Positions 49,943 through 62,409 of a stretch of 64,000 nt of DNA are shown here, in pieces. The notes beneath the pieces are model-generated. The model ran no database searches. It was not told where the DNA came from and was given only the letters and a program-made list of their open reading frames with translations. The translations under genes were made by a program, and so were the position numbers. This DNA is from Capsaspora owczarzaki ATCC 30864. Lineage: Eukaryota > Opisthokonta > Filasterea. The DNA lies in assembly GCF_000151315.2 (NCBI RefSeq), contig NW_011887299.1:588894-652893 (forward strand). Reading direction: 5' to 3'. Each line of letters opens with the position of its first letter. The first letter of the stretch is position 1.

Positions 49943-52900
49943 TCACGGTGTTGAAGTGGATGGCGCGGAGGAACTGCTTGTAGCATTGCCACTGGACGAG
50001 CTGCTAGCAACGTTGCCACTGGAAGAGCTGCTTGTAGGATTGCTAGAGGAGCCGGCGGACGAGCTGTTCGAAATAGAGCTGGTGCGATAGATGGGCTCTT
50101 GCGCATGCTTCGGACAGACCCAACGAACCTCACCCGTGCTGAGCACAACAGCTCGCTCCAAACTGGCAAAGGACTTGTACTCGTCTTTCTTGGACAGGAA
50201 AGCAGCCCATTCCCTTGCTGCCTCTTGGGACGAGTGTGTGACTTCTGAGGAAGTAGCAGATGCAGGCGCTGGTTGCTTTCCTTTCGCGCTGGAACCCCTT
50301 TTCTGATCGGCGTGGTCGAGCAATCTTTGCAAGTAGGGCAGAGCCTCGAGCGGGTCTTCCAAAGCAGAACTGGCTGAATCAACCGCATCCGTTACATCTG
50401 GTCCACCAGGAGCCAAACTGGCTGCTTTCAGGAACGGACGCACAAACTCAAGCAGGCTGCGAACACGGGGGCCATACTTTTTCAGCCACTTTGAAAACTT
50501 GGCAATTTCGTAGCCAGGATGACTGTCGATACGATGCCACTCGGGCTGATTGTTGGAATTCATGTGGGCACACAGCAGGTGCGCAGTGTGGCGTGACTTG
50601 TAAAGTTCTTTGAGCTTGGAAAACCAGTTCCGGGTCGCAGCCGGAGGCATCACGACAAACAACAAGGGGCATGGTTTGTCCAGCAAGTCCAGTTGCATTT
50701 GGACTTGACTCGTGAAAAAACGAGCGATTTCGTTTCTCTGCTCCTTTTGCAAAGATTCTGCCGTGTCCAGCCGCGAAATCAAGCTGTCGGCAAGCTCATC
50801 AATGCGCTTCAGAACTTTGTCGAACTCGACAGAATTGGTTTTGACCTCGTTTGGAATTGATCCAAAGACGACGTCCAGAGCCTCCTGGAAACTCTTCAAG
50901 TTCCTTGCTGCTTCAGTCGCAAAGTTGGTAAAATGTTGCGCATTGGTAGTCGCAAAAGCTTGAAGCTGCGTTTGCAATTGAGCTGCGACAAGTGATGCAA
51001 CTTGCGTGGCTGCTGTTTGGATCTCGCTCGCCGGTGCCGGTTGCGGCTCGAGTTGCCGTTGCGCTTCGATATCCTCCGGTGTGGGTTGCGAAACAGCGTT
51101 CAAGCGACGTTGCAAAAGCGAGCTGAGAACTGGAAGCCATTCCTCCTTTGGAAACGTGATGTGCGTGTGCGAACAAGATAAAGGTTGCTCATCGTTGATA
51201 ACCGCATCCCGAACTTGAGGTCGTAGTGTCCACAGGCATGGTTTGTCATTAGGCTCGTGCATGGGGCAGCGCAGGTAGGTTTTCCACGAGATTCCAGGAT
51301 ACCAATCCGCGCTGAGCTTGTCAAGAATCTCAATCAGAGTTGGAAGCAGCCTCTCTGGATGCTTCCCGCGAGCGGTAAACTCGAGGCGCACATTGGAAGC
51401 GTTGCGATGAACACGTAGCAGTGCTCGAGGACCGCCATAATTGACCAGAACAGCATCTTTCCACGCCGTCAAACGGAATTTCCGCTCGTGAAAGCGCACA
51501 ACCAGCCTCGAGAAAAATCCCTCCAGCAAAAACTTGGTCTCCATCACAATAGCAACTTCATGCGGCTCGCCCGCTGCAGGCTTCAGTGACCATCTACTAG
51601 AGTCAAACTCGTAAGCTGGCAGGTACGAAGGGATGACATAGCGAGTGCCAGAATCGGTTCCAGGCTGATCGCCATCGATCTTGTACAAGAGCTCGTATCG
51701 CTGAAGGAGCAGCACAAACTGATCACAAATCGCAGAATCGATGCCCTTCCAAGCGTTTCGAAGCAGATCCTTGCGAGTCACAATGCCATCTTTGACCCAT
51801 CGATCTTGAGGTTTCTGAGTAATCACTCCAGTCAGGACTGTTGTCGTGAACCATTGAGGGTTCAAGATGACTATATCGTTCATCGAAGCGAGGAGAGTTG
51901 CAGGTTGCAGCGCGGGAACATTGGACGTGTCTTGTGTAGCAGAGTTTGCGAGACGGTGGAAAACGACCCAGCCTTGAAAACGCAAGAGCTCCATGAATGC
52001 ATCGATTGCTCGCCCGCTGAGACGCAGTGACTGGCCAAGCTCGACAATTTCATGCCATCGACAGAGAGGCGGTTTGTTTTGGGCGACTAACTGATCAGCT
52101 CGCTTTCGTAGCGAGTCTCTGAGCTCAAGGTATTGGCCATCCAATAGCCGATTGTAAAACGGCATGTCTTGTCCCGCTTGAAACAATGCAGTCTTGAGTT
52201 CCGGCATGCTCGGGGCCCCTGTTGAGTTCCGCGCGTTGATGTAGACGGTCGAACGCACGTTAAACGAAACACTTGATTCTTTCAGGGTGCTGAGCAGATT
52301 GGCAAGATTTTGTTTTTGCTCTTGCTGCCGCTCCGAAGTGTATGACGGATCATCAATGTGTGTTCCAACGAGAATGATATCGGCGTTTGGAACGCAAGCG
52401 TGCAAGCTGCGTAGCCAAAAGGCAAGGCGCGAATTGAGTGACAAGTCTTCACGCACGTCAAACAAGACCAGGTAGACTGTTCGTTCACGAAGAAAGAACT
52501 GGTGCGAAACCAGATAAACTTCTTGACCAGCGAAATCCCAAACGATCAAAATCATGGATTCGTCTTTCTCACGAAGAACGACTGTCGAAATGTCAATGCC
52601 ATCGGTGGAATTGGCAATACTGAATATATTGGAGAACGCCTGTCGCACGTAACCGTCGGCGATTCCCCTAACAAGCGAGGTCTTGCCGACTGAAGGATCG
52701 CCAAGCACGACCACGCGGACTTCCCGGCATCGAACAGAACCAGATCGACGCTGGTCAGCAATGTGTCTGAATTTAGCAGGAAAAGTGAGGGCAGAAAGGT
52801 TCGTTGGTGAACAACTCGGACGAAGCGTAAAACTTACAATTGCAAGGTTGGATGGATACTGTGGCGCAAGACCGTTTCCTCCACATAACCAATCCGATTT

Positions 52901-55117
52901 TCCGCCAGACTACCGATTGCACAGTGAGTAAAACAGTTCTGGGCTTTCAACACTGAAACGGCTTACTTGAGATTTTGCAAGGTCGTATTCTTTTGGAGTG
53001 CTTCTGAGATGGAACGAGCGCCAGCGTCTTTGATCTGATTAAGCCACAGACTAACGATTGCGCAGTGAGTTGCGCAGTTGGTGGGCATTCAACATTGAAG
53101 CACGTACTTGAGATTTTGCAAGGTCGTATTCTTTAGGAGTGCTTCTGAGACGGAACGAGCGCCAGCGTCACCAACCCGATTCGAGTCCAAACTGTTGAGA
53201 CATTGAGTGAAAGAACTCGTCTGAATCTGGCTGATCAAGCGACTTACTCGAGTTGGATGAGCGTTGTATTCACCATGAGTGCTTCAGCAATTGCTTGTGT
53301 TCCAGCAACACCAATCGAATTCGTGCTGAAACTGTCAAACCATCATGAGTGTCTCGACTCGGCTGCCCTGATCTGTCGCACCATCTCATTCATTGCTGGC
53401 GTTAACTTACATGAGCTGGGTGAGGGCAGTGTTCACCTTGAGTGCTTCAGCGATTGCCTGCGCTCCAACATCACCAATCTGATTGTAGCGCAGGCTGTCA
53501 CGCTACTGTCAGTGCCGCGGTTCGGCAGTCCGAATCTGTCATTCGATCTCATTCATCACTGGCAGGCCACTTACTCGAGCTGGGTGAGCGTCGTGTTCAC
53601 CTTGAGTGCTTCAGCGATTGCCCGCGCTCCAACATCACCAACTTGATTGCCGGGCAGGCTGTCACGTTCCTGTCAGTGCCACGGTTTGGCAACCCGAATC
53701 CGTCACTCGATCTCATTCATCACTGGCAGCCAACTTACTCGAGCTGGATGAGCGTTGTATTCACCATGAGTGCTTCAGCAATTGCGTGTGTTCCAGCAAC
53801 ACCAATCGAATTCGTGCTGAAACTGTCAAACCATCATGAGTGTCTCGACTCGGCTGCCCTGATCTGTCGCACCATCTCATTCATTGCTGGCGTTAACTTA
53901 CATGAGCTGGGTGAGGACAGTGTTCACCTTGAGTGCTTCAGCGATTGCTTGCGCTCCGACCTCGCCAAACTTATTGTTGTGCAGGCTGTCAAGTTATTGT
54001 CAGCAACCACGGTTCGACTGCCTTGATCTGTCACATCATCTCATTCATCACTGCCAGTCAACTTACTTGACCTGGGTGAGCGTCGTGTTCACCTTGAGTG
54101 CTTCAGCGATTGCTTGCGCTCCAACATCACCAACTTGATTGCCGCGCAGGCTGTCACGCACCTGTCAGTGCCACGGTTCGGCAACCCGAATCCGTCACTC
54201 GATCTCATTCATCACTGCCAGTCAACTTACTCGAACTGGGTGAGCTTCGTGTTCACCTTGAGTGCGTCAGCGATTGCCTGCGCTCCAACTCTGCCAATTT
54301 GATTGTCCTGCAGGCTGCCAACCCGACGTGAGCACCACGGTTCGGCAACCCGAATTCGTCACTCGATCTCATTCATCACTGCCAGTCAACTTACTCGAAC
54401 TGGGTGAGCGTCGTGTTCACCTTGAGTGCGTCAGCGATTGCCTGCGCTCCAACATGACCAATTTGATTGTACTGCAGGCTGTCAAGCTATCGTTAGTGCC
54501 ACGGTTCGGCTGCCCTGGTCTGTCGCACCATCTCATTCATCACTGGCAGTCAACTTACTAGAGCTTGGTGAGTGTTGTGTTCACCTTGAGTGCTTCAGCA
54601 ATTGCCTGTGCTCCAGCATCACCAACCCGATTGCCGCGCAGGCTGTCACGCTCCTGTCAGTGCCACGGTTCGGCAAGACGAATTCGTCACTCGATCTTAT
54701 TCAGAACTGCCAGTCAACTTACTAGAGCTTGGTGAGCGTCGTGTTCACTTTGAGTGCTTCAGCAATTGCCTGTGCTCCAACCTCACCAATCTGATTGCCG
54801 TGCAGACTGTCAAGCGTTCGTTAGTGCCTCGACTCGGCTGCCCTGATCTGTCGCACCATCTCGTTCATCACAGGCAGCCAACTTACTCGATCTTGGTGAG
54901 CGTTGTGTTCACCTTGAGTGCTACAGCGATTGCTTGCGCTCCGGCATCACCAAACATTATGAAACGGAAACTGTCGGTTTGTGTCAGTGTCATAATTCAG
55001 CACTTTCGGCTGTTTGATTTTATCTTTGCTCTCTTACTCGAGCTCGCCACTCGCATTCTTGACTTTCTCATACAACTTCCGCTGTTCTGGCGTCATCGCC
55101 TCGTAAGACAGCGACAT
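49943..55117 (-). CDS. LRR-Roc-COR (ROCO family) protein
   Basis: The model has a first exon at 55038-55117 (MSLSYEAMTPEQRKLYEKVK), thirteen 84-nt LRR exons and one 72-nt degenerate LRR exon (52838-54970), then one long exon 49943-52766. The total is 1355 residues, in frame. Each LRR exon encodes a 28-residue repeat of the ribonuclease-inhibitor type (core LRGNQ.GD.GAQAIAEALK, then VNTTLTQL). The Roc GTPase shows P-loop GDPSVGKTSL, DFAGQE and the VGTHIDD motif where classical Ras has NKxD. A COR-like region follows (CRWHEIVELGQSLRLSGRAI, VILNPQWF, YVIPSYLPAYEF, EGFFSRLVVRFHE). No kinase domain is present. The C-terminus has a coiled-coil-like region and a Ser/Asn-rich tail. ROCO proteins are signalling GTPases; the ligand or partner is unknown. 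Confidence 0.9.
52838..55037 (-). repeat. Tandem exon-intron array encoding leucine-rich repeats
   Basis: Exons lie at 54887-54970, 54723-54806, 54559-54642, 54395-54478, 54231-54314, 54067-54150, 53902-53985, 53739-53822, 53575-53658, 53411-53494, 53248-53331, 53108-53191 and 52967-53050 (each exactly 84 nt), plus 52838-52909 (72 nt). All begin one base before a Leu codon and end two bases into the next codon. The introns are 56-81 nt, mostly 79-81, and are similar to each other, giving a period near 164 bp. It is not a mobile element. The units arose by tandem duplication of exon plus intron. Confidence 0.93.
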
Positions 55118-55972
55118 GGCAAACCTGAACACAACAATCACAAAGAGTGAGTGGATTCTCTGAGCGATTTCGACCCTGCTCACCAGTCTCTGATCGCTGC
55201 TGCTGCACTGAGCAACTTTGCAGACGATTCTATTTGTCACTCCAACATCCGCAGCAGCAGCAGCCATGCCCCACCATGCCCCAAGGCACAAGCTGTTTGA
55301 TCAGTCTGTCACAAGCTTCACGCATTACAATCGGACAGTCCTCCCTCCCTTCCTTCCGCCCCCCCCCCTCCCACCTCAGCTTCGCGTTTGGTGAACCGAC
55401 AGTCCACCAGCTGCCCTCCAAAGTTGTTGGGACGACAGCCCAACAGCGGCCCTCAGAAGCAAGCAAGCAACGGCTGATCTTGAACGAGATTGAACGAGAG
55501 CGTTGTTATGAGATTTTGTGAACAAACCAAACCTACGTCACAGCAATGCAGAAAGAGTGAGCTGTGACATTGCACATCTTCATTTGAACTGTATTGAGTT
55601 TGTTCTGATTATCCTGATTTTGTAATTGCGTTCATGAGCTTCGAAGTGGGAGGATTAAAATGTAACAAAACGAACAAAAAGCGAGCTGATTTATTTGGCA
55701 AGCTGAGACGGAAGAGCGTCTCTTTTGTAGCAGGGCAGTTATTACACTATCCGCGATTACCTGTGACCTTGCAGCTGGCTCTGGAGAAGAGGGAAGGAGG
55801 GAAGAGAATTGGCTCATTGCAACGTCTACTGATCTCAAAGTTTGAGACTGATTCCATTGGTTTTTGCACCAACCTCACGTTCTGTGGCCAAGCACCCATT
55901 CCGTCAGAAGCATGATAGAGTATCTCTGAGAATACATCTGAGCTGCTCAGTCCTTTTCACAGTAGTTTCGTA
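55118..55972. other. Divergent interval between ROCO and JMJD7
   Basis: The 855-bp interval includes a C run near 55361 and Gln/Cys-rich short frames that look like noise. No conserved protein is visible. Promoters of both flanking genes should be here. Confidence 0.45.
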
Positions 55973-57920
55973 ATGGAGCCTTCGACGCAAAAGCAAACGG
56001 ACGTGTTTCAGACACTCCGCCAAAGCATTCGAGGTCGGCACGCTCCTGCTTGCGTTGTTGATCAACATCCAAAAACAATTGGTTCAAATCTGAGAATCCA
56101 ATAATAACGCAATTGAAGTGGAGTTTTGATGCTGGACTGACTTGAGCTTGAGCTTGACCTGGTAGACTTCCATGTTACGTCGCAGACGATTGACCGGATC
56201 CCAGTGCCCTCGCCGCTCGTCTTCTACCGCGACTATGTCAGCAAGAACAAGCCCGTCATCATCACAGGTGTGTTCAATGAAATGTCCTCCATTTGACAAA
56301 CTTGCAGATGACCTTTGAACTTGAGACTGAAAACCCTGGAAGACACACACACATGGACGAGCTCAGTCTCCAACTCAATCTCTGGCATGACACCTTGTAT
56401 ACCTTCCCGTTGTCGCTCGTCATTGAATTCAAACATGAACATTGCGAAACAGGAGCGATCGACCATTGGCCTGCACTCGAGCGCTGGACGGACGCCTATC
56501 TCGTCGACAAGCTCAAGGACAATCCCGTCACAGTGGCAGGTCGGTCGTCTCAAGACAATGATGATGCTTCAATGACTAGTGCTATTTTGCAAATCATGCT
56601 GTCGATAGGACGCGATACTGTGGTTGTAAGGTTGATTTCTCTGCCGCATCTCACCCGTTTCTCTTTTCTCCACGTTCGATTCAGTCACTCCGAATGGCTA
56701 CGCCGACGCCATCTTGAAGGAAGACTTGTTTGTCATGCCGGAAGAGCGCACAATGACATTCGCTGCGTTTCTCAAGCTGCTCGAAGATAACAAGGGCAAA
56801 GTGTCCTTCGACAAGAACAAGATGGATGTCGACGCCGAGATTGCCTACGTTTCCAAACAAAACGGCAACCTCACTTCTGAATTTTCATCACTCTTGGACG
56901 ATGTCACGCCCGACCTTCCTTTCGCCACCGAGGCTCTCGGTAGGATGGCGTTTTGTCGTGGCTTTATTCATCTTGATTGTTCACTTTTGTTGTCACTCAC
57001 GTTTGCATCTGCCCCTTGATATGCCTACGGCACAACACCCCTCAACAGGCATGAAGCCAGATGCGGCCAACATCTGGATTGGAGATGCCCAGTCGGTCAC
57101 CTCGTTGCACAAGGATCACTACGAGAACTTGTACGCCGTCGTGGCTGGAAGCAAAACATTCACCATCTACCCGCCCACAGACGTGCCATACCTGTACTAT
57201 CGAGAGTGCAAGTGCTGTCGCTACGTTCCCGTCCGAGATTCGGCGGCGGACAATCGGGTTGTGCGGTGGGACATTGTGCCAGAGCCCAAGCAAACAAGCG
57301 ACGATGAGCCTTCTTCTTCTTCTGCGCCAACGGAAGCTGCTGGTGACAGTAGCACCCCAGCGCCTGCGCCCCAAACGACAGGCGCCGCTGACGCTGAGGC
57401 AGACTCGTTTGAAAATTGCCCCACCATTCCCTGGATTCCCGTCGACCCTCTGCTCGTCAACCAACATCGCCACGTGCAAGAGTTTCCCCTTTTCTGCTAC
57501 CATGCAACCCCGCTGCGTTGCACCATTCGTCGCGGCGATGTCCTGTATCTGCCTGCAATGTGGTACCATCACGTCCAACAGTCCGAGTCGTACATTGAAA
57601 CGCCCGTTGCCAACCCGGCCAATTCCGACGAGCTGCCTCCTACGCCGCAGGTCTTTGACGCCAAGCGCGTGATTGCCGTCAACTTTTGGTACGACATGGA
57701 CTTTGGACAGCAGTTTGCCTACTTTCAGTTCCTCGAAAAGTGCGTTGCAACCCTGCCCCCTCCGCTCGTGTTCGACGACGGCGGCGACGACCACAGCTTT
57801 GGAGGCGATGGTTCGGATCAAGAGAGCGATATTGGTCCTGATGACATTGACTACTCTTATCGAGAGCCCGAGAGTGATGATGATGAAGCGGCTTCGTCCT
57901 CGCAACAGCAGCAAGCATAA
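55973..57920 (+). CDS. JMJD7: JMJD7-like 2-oxoglutarate/Fe(II) oxygenase
   Basis: Five exons (55973-56033, 56166-56267, 56453-56539, 56685-56939, 57049-57920) give 458 residues. JMJD7 is a JmjC lysyl hydroxylase whose known substrates in animals are the DRG GTPases. Diagnostic stretches are SPLVFYRDYVSKNKPVIIT, DHWPALERW, VTPNGYADAI, RTMTFAAFL, VTSLHKDHYENLYAVVAG (Fe ligands His and Asp in HKD), IPWIPVDPLL, LRCTIRRGDVLYLPAMWYHH (distal Fe ligand His) and AVNFWYDMDF. Compared with human JMJD7 (~316 residues) it carries an acidic Ser/Pro/Ala-rich insert of about 60 residues between the beta strands (57280-57410), a shorter insert after HVQQS and an acidic Asp/Glu tail. The ROCO gene is its divergent neighbour. 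Confidence 0.93.
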
Positions 57921-58108
57921 TTGTATTCCAACAAACGCATTTGGTTGCGAGTGGGGGTGGTTGAGATTAAACATGTGCACATACAAACCCCTCCCCCCTT
58001 TTTCTTCAAATTCAATTCAAGTTCAATTCAGTCAAGACCATTGTGATTTGAGCAGTCACCACGCCTCAAAATCTGAGCAGCTCAGTCCTCATCCGCCCTC
58101 CGATTCCA

Positions 58109-61100
58109 ATGCAGCCAGCTGTGTCTCTCAAGCTGGTCCGCGTGGTGCGTTTCCACTTGTTGTATTCTATTATGATCACTTGATACCTTGTTTTCACTCC
58201 CTAAGCGCAGTGTTGATTGGAGGTCGTGTGAGCGGGGGCAGAAACCCCCAATCTTGTCCCATACACTCCTGACCATCCGTCTCATTGAACAACCCCCATC
58301 CATCCATTCTTTGATGACTTTATCACTCAACTGACTTTTCCTATGGACCTTCCTTCTTTTTGTGACTTGTTGAAATCTTGCTGGAAACTGGCAGGTGCTC
58401 GTGGTGGACGCGACTGCAGCGCTGCACGCCCAGTTCCCAATACTCAAGACCACCTATCTCGACCGCCTGGTGGCGCACGTCCGCAACCTGGCACCGAGAT
58501 GCGAGTTTGCGCTCATCCAGTTTGGCGGGATGCCTGGCTGCGGAGAGGCCCCGCTGACCGTCTTCCCGTTCACCGACAAGGTCGCTCAGCTCCAGGCCGA
58601 CCTCGCTGCCATCGAGTTTGCTGGCGGCGGGTTGCAGTTCAGCATGCTTGGCGATGCATTGACGGCAGCGTACAAGATGCTCGCCCCTCCTCCTCCTCCT
58701 GCTGCTGCTGCTGCTGCGAATGCAAGCCACGCTTCGTTGTCGTCGTCATCTGGAAGAGCCGGGTCAACAACGCAGCAGCATTCGAAATCGTCTCTGTCGA
58801 ATGGCAAGTCGGACTTGTCGCCGATGGATACGTCCGTCGGAGTTGTGCCAACAGAACAACACGCAGCAGCACTTGCTGGTGGTGGTGGTGGTGGTGGTGG
58901 TGCTGCTGCTGTTGTTGTTGCGACAAACAACCGCTGGATGACGATGGACAGCTCCCCATCCACTCTCAAGCTGTGCATCCTGGTGGCAAACTCGGCTCCT
59001 CTCGATGCTCCCGTGCTGAACGTACCATTTGACAGTGACTTGGCCGAAAAGCCGGCATCTGCGGCTCTTGGCCCGCTTTCTCACTTGGCTCAGCTCCTGG
59101 TCAAGGAACGCATCAGTCTGTCCGTCATCGCGCCTCGCAAGTTGCCGAGTCTTCGGGCGTTGTTTGAAGAGAGCAGCATACCTACGGAGGTGACGACCTC
59201 GATTGCCACTTTGGAGCAACATTTAGCGATCGTTCGCGGCTTTCCCGTGCCGGCAAACTTTATGACCTCCGTCCCCGTAGTTAGCAATACCAATGCTGCA
59301 GTAGCACAATCAGGCAAGGCGATTCCTTCTGCCAATTCCGCTGTTGTTGGGGCTGCTGGTGCCTCTGCCATGGCCCAGCAGCAGCAGCAGCACGCGATAC
59401 CCTCGAGAACCGCCGCGGGCGGTGCGCCGTTTCCACACCAGCCAGAGGTGGCGGCTGTGCAAGCACGTCCCGCCGCGACCGGCAGCGTTGGACCTTCAGC
59501 AATGGATCTCAGCGGGCAACCTACCCTTCACCATGGCTCAAACCCTGCTGTCCTCCCAGGGAGCACGCCAAATCAAGGCGCTGCTGCAGCTCAGCACTTT
59601 GGTGCAAACGCGATTGTGGCGCCTGGCGGCGCTCCTTCAGCTCGACCATCTCACGCCACACTGGATGAGCAACAACAATGGCTTGCTCAAAGAGTCCTGC
59701 TGCAACAGCAGCAAATTCAGCAGCAAGGGCAGCGACAAACAGGCCCACTTGGTCCCCCAACGCGACCTGCCAATCCAGCGGCGGCTGCCGCGGCTGCCGA
59801 ACACGTGCGTGCCCAGCAGCAAGTCGAGTTGTTGAAACAGCGAACAGCCAACATGTTCCAACCGCCGCAGCAACAGCAGCAGCAACCTTCCGTTCCGGCT
59901 GTGGATGCTGCAGCGGCTTCGTCGTCCACAGCCGTCCCCATGCAGTTTGCATTGAAAGCGCCCAGTCAGCCAGCAGCCACGCCGCGAGGACGAGCAGCTG
60001 CCGGTTTGCGTCCGAGTCGCCAACCTGGGCAACCTGCGGGTGACGCCAGCTCGCCGCATTTTCTCGCGTTGCTGGGTGAAATTGGCAAGCTGCAAGCCGC
60101 GGACGTCACGATGGAGGTGATGGCGAAATGCATCGACACCATTGACGCAATGCACCTGTCCCCAGCCGACATTGGCATGTTGCATCCGCAACAACAAGCA
60201 CTTTTACACAACATTCGTGCCCGAGTCAATGCACAACGGGCGCTTCCTGCAACTGTTGGGGTCAACTTGCCGGCTGCATCGCCGCTACTTCATGGAGCTT
60301 CTCGTACGTACTGTGGATATCTGGAGGGGTTGTTTGTCTTGTTGTTATTTTGTTCTTTCTTTTTCTGCTTTCCTTTTTTTGTTGTTGTTTTTTTGTCAGG
60401 CATTGCCCTGACTCTCTTCATATTGACGTCTGGTTTGGCCTCTTTGTCATGCAGAAGCAGGAGACGCTTCGGCAATCGCTCAGGCGAATCAGCTCGCGTT
60501 GCTTCAAAAGCAGTTGCAAAGGCAACAAGCACCGCAGCCTCCACAGACCTTGCATCAGCAAGCACAACAAACTCCCCAGCAAGCACAAGCAACGGCAAAC
60601 CTGGAATTCAACTTGGTTTTGCAACAGCAACAGCAACAGCAGCAAAAGCTGCAACAGCAGCAACTGCAGCAGAAGCAGCAACAAATGCAACAAATGCAAC
60701 AACAGCAGCAACAGCAGGCTCAACAACAGCAGTCGCAACAACAGCAGCAACTCCAGCAACAGCAACAGCAACAACAACAGCTGCAGCAGCAACAGCAACA
60801 ACAGCAACGGCAACAATTACAGTTGGAGCTGAAGAAACTCCACCAGATGTATCTTCAACAGTCCCGCCAGCTATGGACTGGAAAGCTCAAGACGTCCCCT
60901 TCTGTATGTTCCAAATTGTTGTTCTTGCTGTGCGCGCCTCCCCCCCCCCTGCTTCATGTCATTCTGGTTATGTTTGACTTTGGTTCTTGGTTTGCGGTTT
61001 AGACCCAGCTTCCTTCACAAGAGTTTGATCTGATCGCCATCACAAAGAATCCAGCCCTCCCGTAAGAGCTTCATGCAGGCGGCGAACGTGTAGATCTGTC

Positions 61101-61580
61101 GATCACTCATCACGGGGCTTGTGGATTGGTATGTGTTGTGCCTTTGGATCGAATACCCGTCGCGCATCGTGATTGTAGTTCGCTCGGCTCTTTGCCAGAG
61201 GTGCTGCTGCCAGCTCTAGTGTGGCCATTGAGCTATTTTGACAAGTTTGAGACTTGGCCAAGTCTCGATTGCGAAATGATGCCAAGCGAAGCCTCGACAG
61301 AAGGATTTCTGCGATTTTTTACCGCCCTGTCCAAGCAAAACAAGGTGAGGCTCGCCTTCATTATTTTTGTTTGGATGGCCGATTGGTTGGTTGTGTGTGT
61401 TACACTCCTAACGTTGCTGGACACTTTTTTTTTTTTTGACAGGCCGTCTTTTGCATTATGAAGCAACATCGGGCAGTTGTCCTGCTCTATCCACTCCAAC
61501 AGAACAGCATTGCGGTTCGCTGCCGCATCCTCAGCGATCGGCAGTATGAGGCAATTGCACTCGACATCAGCAGCAGCTAA
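58109..61580 (+). CDS. MED25: Mediator complex subunit 25-like protein
   Basis: Six exons (58109-58144, 58395-60303, 60455-60903, 61003-61061, 61179-61344, 61443-61580) give 918 residues in frame. MED25 connects activators to Mediator and Pol II. The N-terminal von Willebrand A-type domain shows VRVVLVVDATAALHA, CEFALIQFGG, GGGLQFSMLGDALTAAY, LCILVANSAP and especially SLSVIAPRKLPSLRALFEE, which matches the MED25 SPRKLPALRLLFE stretch. The middle is Gln/Ala/Pro-rich with a long CAA/CAG tract (60620-60815). The C-terminal part (LPEVLLPALVWPLSYFDKF, LRFFTALSKQNKAVFCIMK, AVVLLYPLQ) could correspond to the activator-interacting/PTOV domain, with weak similarity. The small exon at 61003 and its join to 61179 rest on phase alone. 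Confidence 0.78.
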
Positions 61581-62409
61581 TACAGCAACAGCAGCAGCAG
61601 CAACAACAGCAGCAACAACAGCAACAACAACAGCAACAGCGTTAGGCGCACTCGTTCTGGTCTTCTTTGGTTCCATCAGATATCGCTCTGCAACCAAGAC
61701 CAGCGGTTCTGGTGTGTCTGTCGAATTCTTACTTTGGTGCACATAAATGGATGATTTTGGCTGTAATGGAACTTGACAAAAAGGATAAAACCGCAGTTTC
61801 GCTCTTTTTGTTCGTTTCTTTTCCTTCCCAACTCGTATTTGTGCGTTTTGTGGCCAGGCTCGTCGTCCGCCAGCTCGGGCTCGGGCTCCAAAGCGCTGTC
61901 AAAGCCAATCCCGTGTCAGCTCGATCGAACAAACAAACAAAAATTTGAAACGGTGTGTTGCATCCACGCTCGCCCCCAAAAACAAAACATTCGCTCTTCG
62001 CGCCTCCCGCCCCTCGCCCGACCCCATATATTGCTCGACTATTGCTAGCGTTCACATTGCAGGGGGGTTTGGGGCACTTGCGCACACTCACACGAACGAA
62101 AATGTGACTTGCTGTATTCCATTTGCAGGACGGTTGCATGAAACTGATTCACTCATTTTTTTTATATTTTTTTCCTTCTTTTTTTATTTTTTCTTTTGTT
62201 CTTTTTGGCGTTTCATCGCTCGCTTTCTCGCTCTCTCTCCTCGTCCCCTCGGCAGACTCGCGTCTGTGCACTGTGACAACACGAGCAACCTACTTCCAAG
62301 GACGCCGACAAGCCCTTGGCAACGGACAGCCTGAGAAACCAAGCCAGCCGAAACCAAAAAAAAAACCAAAAAAAAAAAACGCGGGAAAACGCCAAACTCA
62401 TTTTCTCTC
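61581..62409. other. 3' UTR of MED25-like gene and promoter of next gene
   Basis: This begins with a CAG/CAA tract (61583-61640) right after the MED25 stop codon, then T-rich, A-rich and CT-rich sequence. No coding frame with family character is seen. Confidence 0.45.
61583..61640. repeat. CAG/CAA repeat in 3' UTR
   Basis: About 58 bp of mixed CAG and CAA triplets begin three bases after the TAA of the MED25-like gene. A similar tract is coding in exon 3 of the same gene. Confidence 0.85.

Noticed and set aside
52838-55037. Regular ~84-bp repeat and ~80-bp spacer pattern reminiscent of a CRISPR or satellite array
   Set aside because: The repeats translate into in-phase LRRs flanked by GT-AG sites, the spacers are alike and not unique, and the gene context is eukaryotic.
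55034-55291. N-terminal extension of the ROCO protein upstream of MSLSYEAM
   Set aside because: The extra residues (MCLGAWW…) are Cys/Val-rich and look like translated leader; the internal Met starts a plausible helical segment.
55634-55915. 93-residue plus-strand frame between ROCO and JMJD7
   Set aside because: No splice support, no family character and unbiased composition; likely chance.
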